NCBI RefSeq assembly: GCF_012726295.1
Contig: NZ_JABAOB010000007.1
Location: 310,001-374,000 of the forward strand
Source: Chitinophaga sp. Ak27
Lineage (GTDB): Bacteria > Bacteroidota > Bacteroidia > Chitinophagales > Chitinophagaceae
Reading direction: 5' to 3'
DNA length: 64,000 bases
In this document: piece by piece, positions 63,415-64,000 of the stretch
How positions within the stretch are numbered: the stretch's first letter is position 1
How the letters are laid out: each line of letters starts with the position of its first letter
Made by a program: the position numbers and the translations under genes
Notes under the pieces: generated by a model
Told to the model about the DNA's origin: nothing
The model's database searches: none
What the model saw: only the letters and a program-made list of their open reading frames with translations

Positions 63415-63438
63415 TGATAGTATCATGTGATACTATCA
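63415..63438. repeat. 24-bp palindrome, copy 2 (fic promoter region)
   Basis: TGATAGTATCAT followed by GTGATACTATCA, identical to copy 1 except at one central base. It ends 12 bases upstream of the fic start codon, overlapping the expected promoter or translation-initiation region. Confidence 0.8.
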
Positions 63439-63482
63439 AATATAAATTTTTTTAAGCACTCCTGTATAGATTTAAAAAACAA

Positions 63483-63506
63483 TGATAGTATCACATGATT
63501 CTATCA
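63483..63506. repeat. 24-bp palindrome, copy 3
   Basis: TGATAGTATCAC followed by ATGATTCTATCA, a diverged copy with the outer 8 bp of each arm conserved (AATGATAG/CTATCATT). It lies 44 bases upstream of copy 2 (68 bases start to start). Confidence 0.7.
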
Positions 63507-63529
63507 TTGCGTCGTGCTATTAAAAAATT

Positions 63530-63552
63530 AAACCCACTCTCAGAGTGGGTTT
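63530..63552 (-). terminator. Terminator of tRNA-Gln(CUG)
   Basis: AAACCCAC pairs with GTGGGTTT around a 7-base loop; on the minus strand the hairpin is followed by a T-rich run. It lies 7 bases after the tRNA. Confidence 0.8.
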
Positions 63553-63559
63553 CTTATTG

Positions 63560-63630
63560 TTGCCTGACCTGGATTCGAACCAAGACAAACAGAGTCAGAG
63601 TCTGTCGTACTACCGTTATACTATCAGGCA
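63560..63630 (-). tRNA. tRNA-Gln (anticodon CUG)
   Basis: 71-base cloverleaf on the minus strand. Acceptor TGCCTGA pairs perfectly with TCAGGCA, discriminator A. Anticodon arm ACAGA/TCTGT with loop CTCTGAC gives CUG. T arm GGTTCGAATCC. It differs from tRNA-Gln(UUG) at 31743 by about nine bases, mostly in the anticodon loop and acceptor, and shares a 26-base identical block in its 3' half. Confidence 0.95.
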
Positions 63631-63647
63631 ATAGTAAATCAGGACCG

Positions 63648-63678
63648 CGAAATTATAACTTTTCTCATAAATACCAAA
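63648..63678 (-). promoter_or_regulatory. Promoter of tRNA-Gln(CUG)
   Basis: On the minus strand TTTG (63678-63675), exactly 19 bases, TAATTTCG (63655-63648), one mismatch from TAnnTTTG. The tRNA begins 18 bases later. Confidence 0.75.
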
Positions 63679-63835
63679 TTTTTAAGCACTTTTTATTGCG
63701 ATTTGCACAAAAAATATGCTGTAATAGTATGGCTGCCAGGTATTTATATACCACTGAATTACCATTTCAGCCTCTTCCCTTATTCTTGTAAGCGCAAGCG
63801 CATTTGTAAAACCCTGCAATCAATACCCTCAAATT

Positions 63836-64000
63836 ATGCTGTTAACAACCGCCACGTCTTTCCTGCGTCCCGCTCCCGGCTTTGCCTCTTTTATCTTTGT
63901 CCATCGCCGGAACCAGCTGTTATTGGCAGGTGCAGTAGTAATGGCCATGATTAAAATGATGGTGTTTAAACATTTTTTTCCATATATGGATTTTACATCC
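63836..64000 (+). CDS. N terminus of a membrane protein (3' end outside the window)
   Basis: From ATG 63836 the frame is open to the window edge (55 codons). It reads MLLTTATSFLRPAPGFASFI, then VHRRNQLLLAGAVVMAMIKM, then FKHFFPYMDF, with a hydrophobic helix near residue 28-42. The pattern suits a polytopic membrane protein of Bacteroidota, but there is too little to name it. Confidence 0.5.
   Translation, partial: MLLTTATSFLRPAPGFASFIFVHRRNQLLLAGAVVMAMIKMMVFKHFFPYMDFTS

Noticed and set aside
1-64000. CRISPR arrays, rRNA genes and complete insertion sequences
   Set aside because: I looked for regularly spaced repeats, rRNA-like sequence and transposase genes and saw none; only the integrase fragment at 12335 and the fic palindromes point to mobility.

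Overview
The window looks like chromosomal DNA of a soil- or plant-associated Bacteroidota, most likely a Chitinophaga-type member of the Chitinophagaceae. The reasons are three SusC/SusD pairs, a hybrid two-component regulator with an AraC output domain, secreted sulfatases, a bacterial terpene synthase with a P450 nearby, and promoters of the Bacteroidota form TTTG-N19-TAnnTTTG with little Shine-Dalgarno signal. The species is an inference.

Left arm (1-12.7 kb, visibly more A+T-rich): the end of a hybrid histidine kinase, a class I terpene synthase, a small membrane-anchored protein, a 1456-residue protein joining an Mrr-like nuclease to a STAND/NACHT NTPase (probable anti-phage defence), a cytochrome P450, three unrecognised genes, then about 1 kb without intact genes that ends in a frameshifted tyrosine-integrase fragment. 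It reads as an accessory island in which a defence gene sits between terpene synthase and P450.

Metabolic operon (12.7-20.5 kb): acetyl-CoA synthetase, E1 alpha, E1 beta and E2 of a 2-oxoacid dehydrogenase complex, an acyl carrier protein and a Cys-type molybdopterin formate dehydrogenase, all tightly spaced or overlapping. This combination is unusual. A decayed groEL fragment follows it.

Middle (21-34.7 kb): sulfatase, PRISE-like reductase with divergent AraC regulator, TerC protein, a scar made of lacI and nagA 3' ends, thioesterase, a GntR-TauE-DUF1634 operon with a clear palindromic operator, a TPR sensor with HTH, small membrane proteins, tRNA-Gln(UUG), a DUF1349 protein, a LuxR regulator and a GH43 enzyme.

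Sulfatase operon (34.7-43.4 kb): a consensus promoter, a structured leader carrying a 29-codon reading frame that ends in six consecutive Cys codons, then SusC, SusD, arylsulfatase, a 40-residue membrane peptide and a sterol-desaturase-family hydroxylase. I infer a sulfur-scavenging operon controlled by cysteine supply through a leader peptide. This is the most interesting candidate system in the window.

Right arm (43.4-64 kb): FAD oxidoreductase, secreted propeller-like protein, an orphan SusC/SusD pair, an SMI1/KNR4 protein, a second polysaccharide locus (SusC, SusD, surface glycan-binding protein and a hybrid two-component regulator) whose glycoside hydrolase is reduced to a C-terminal stub, a Fic protein bracketed by three copies of a 24-bp palindrome, tRNA-Gln(CUG) with its promoter and terminator, and the start of a membrane protein at the window edge.
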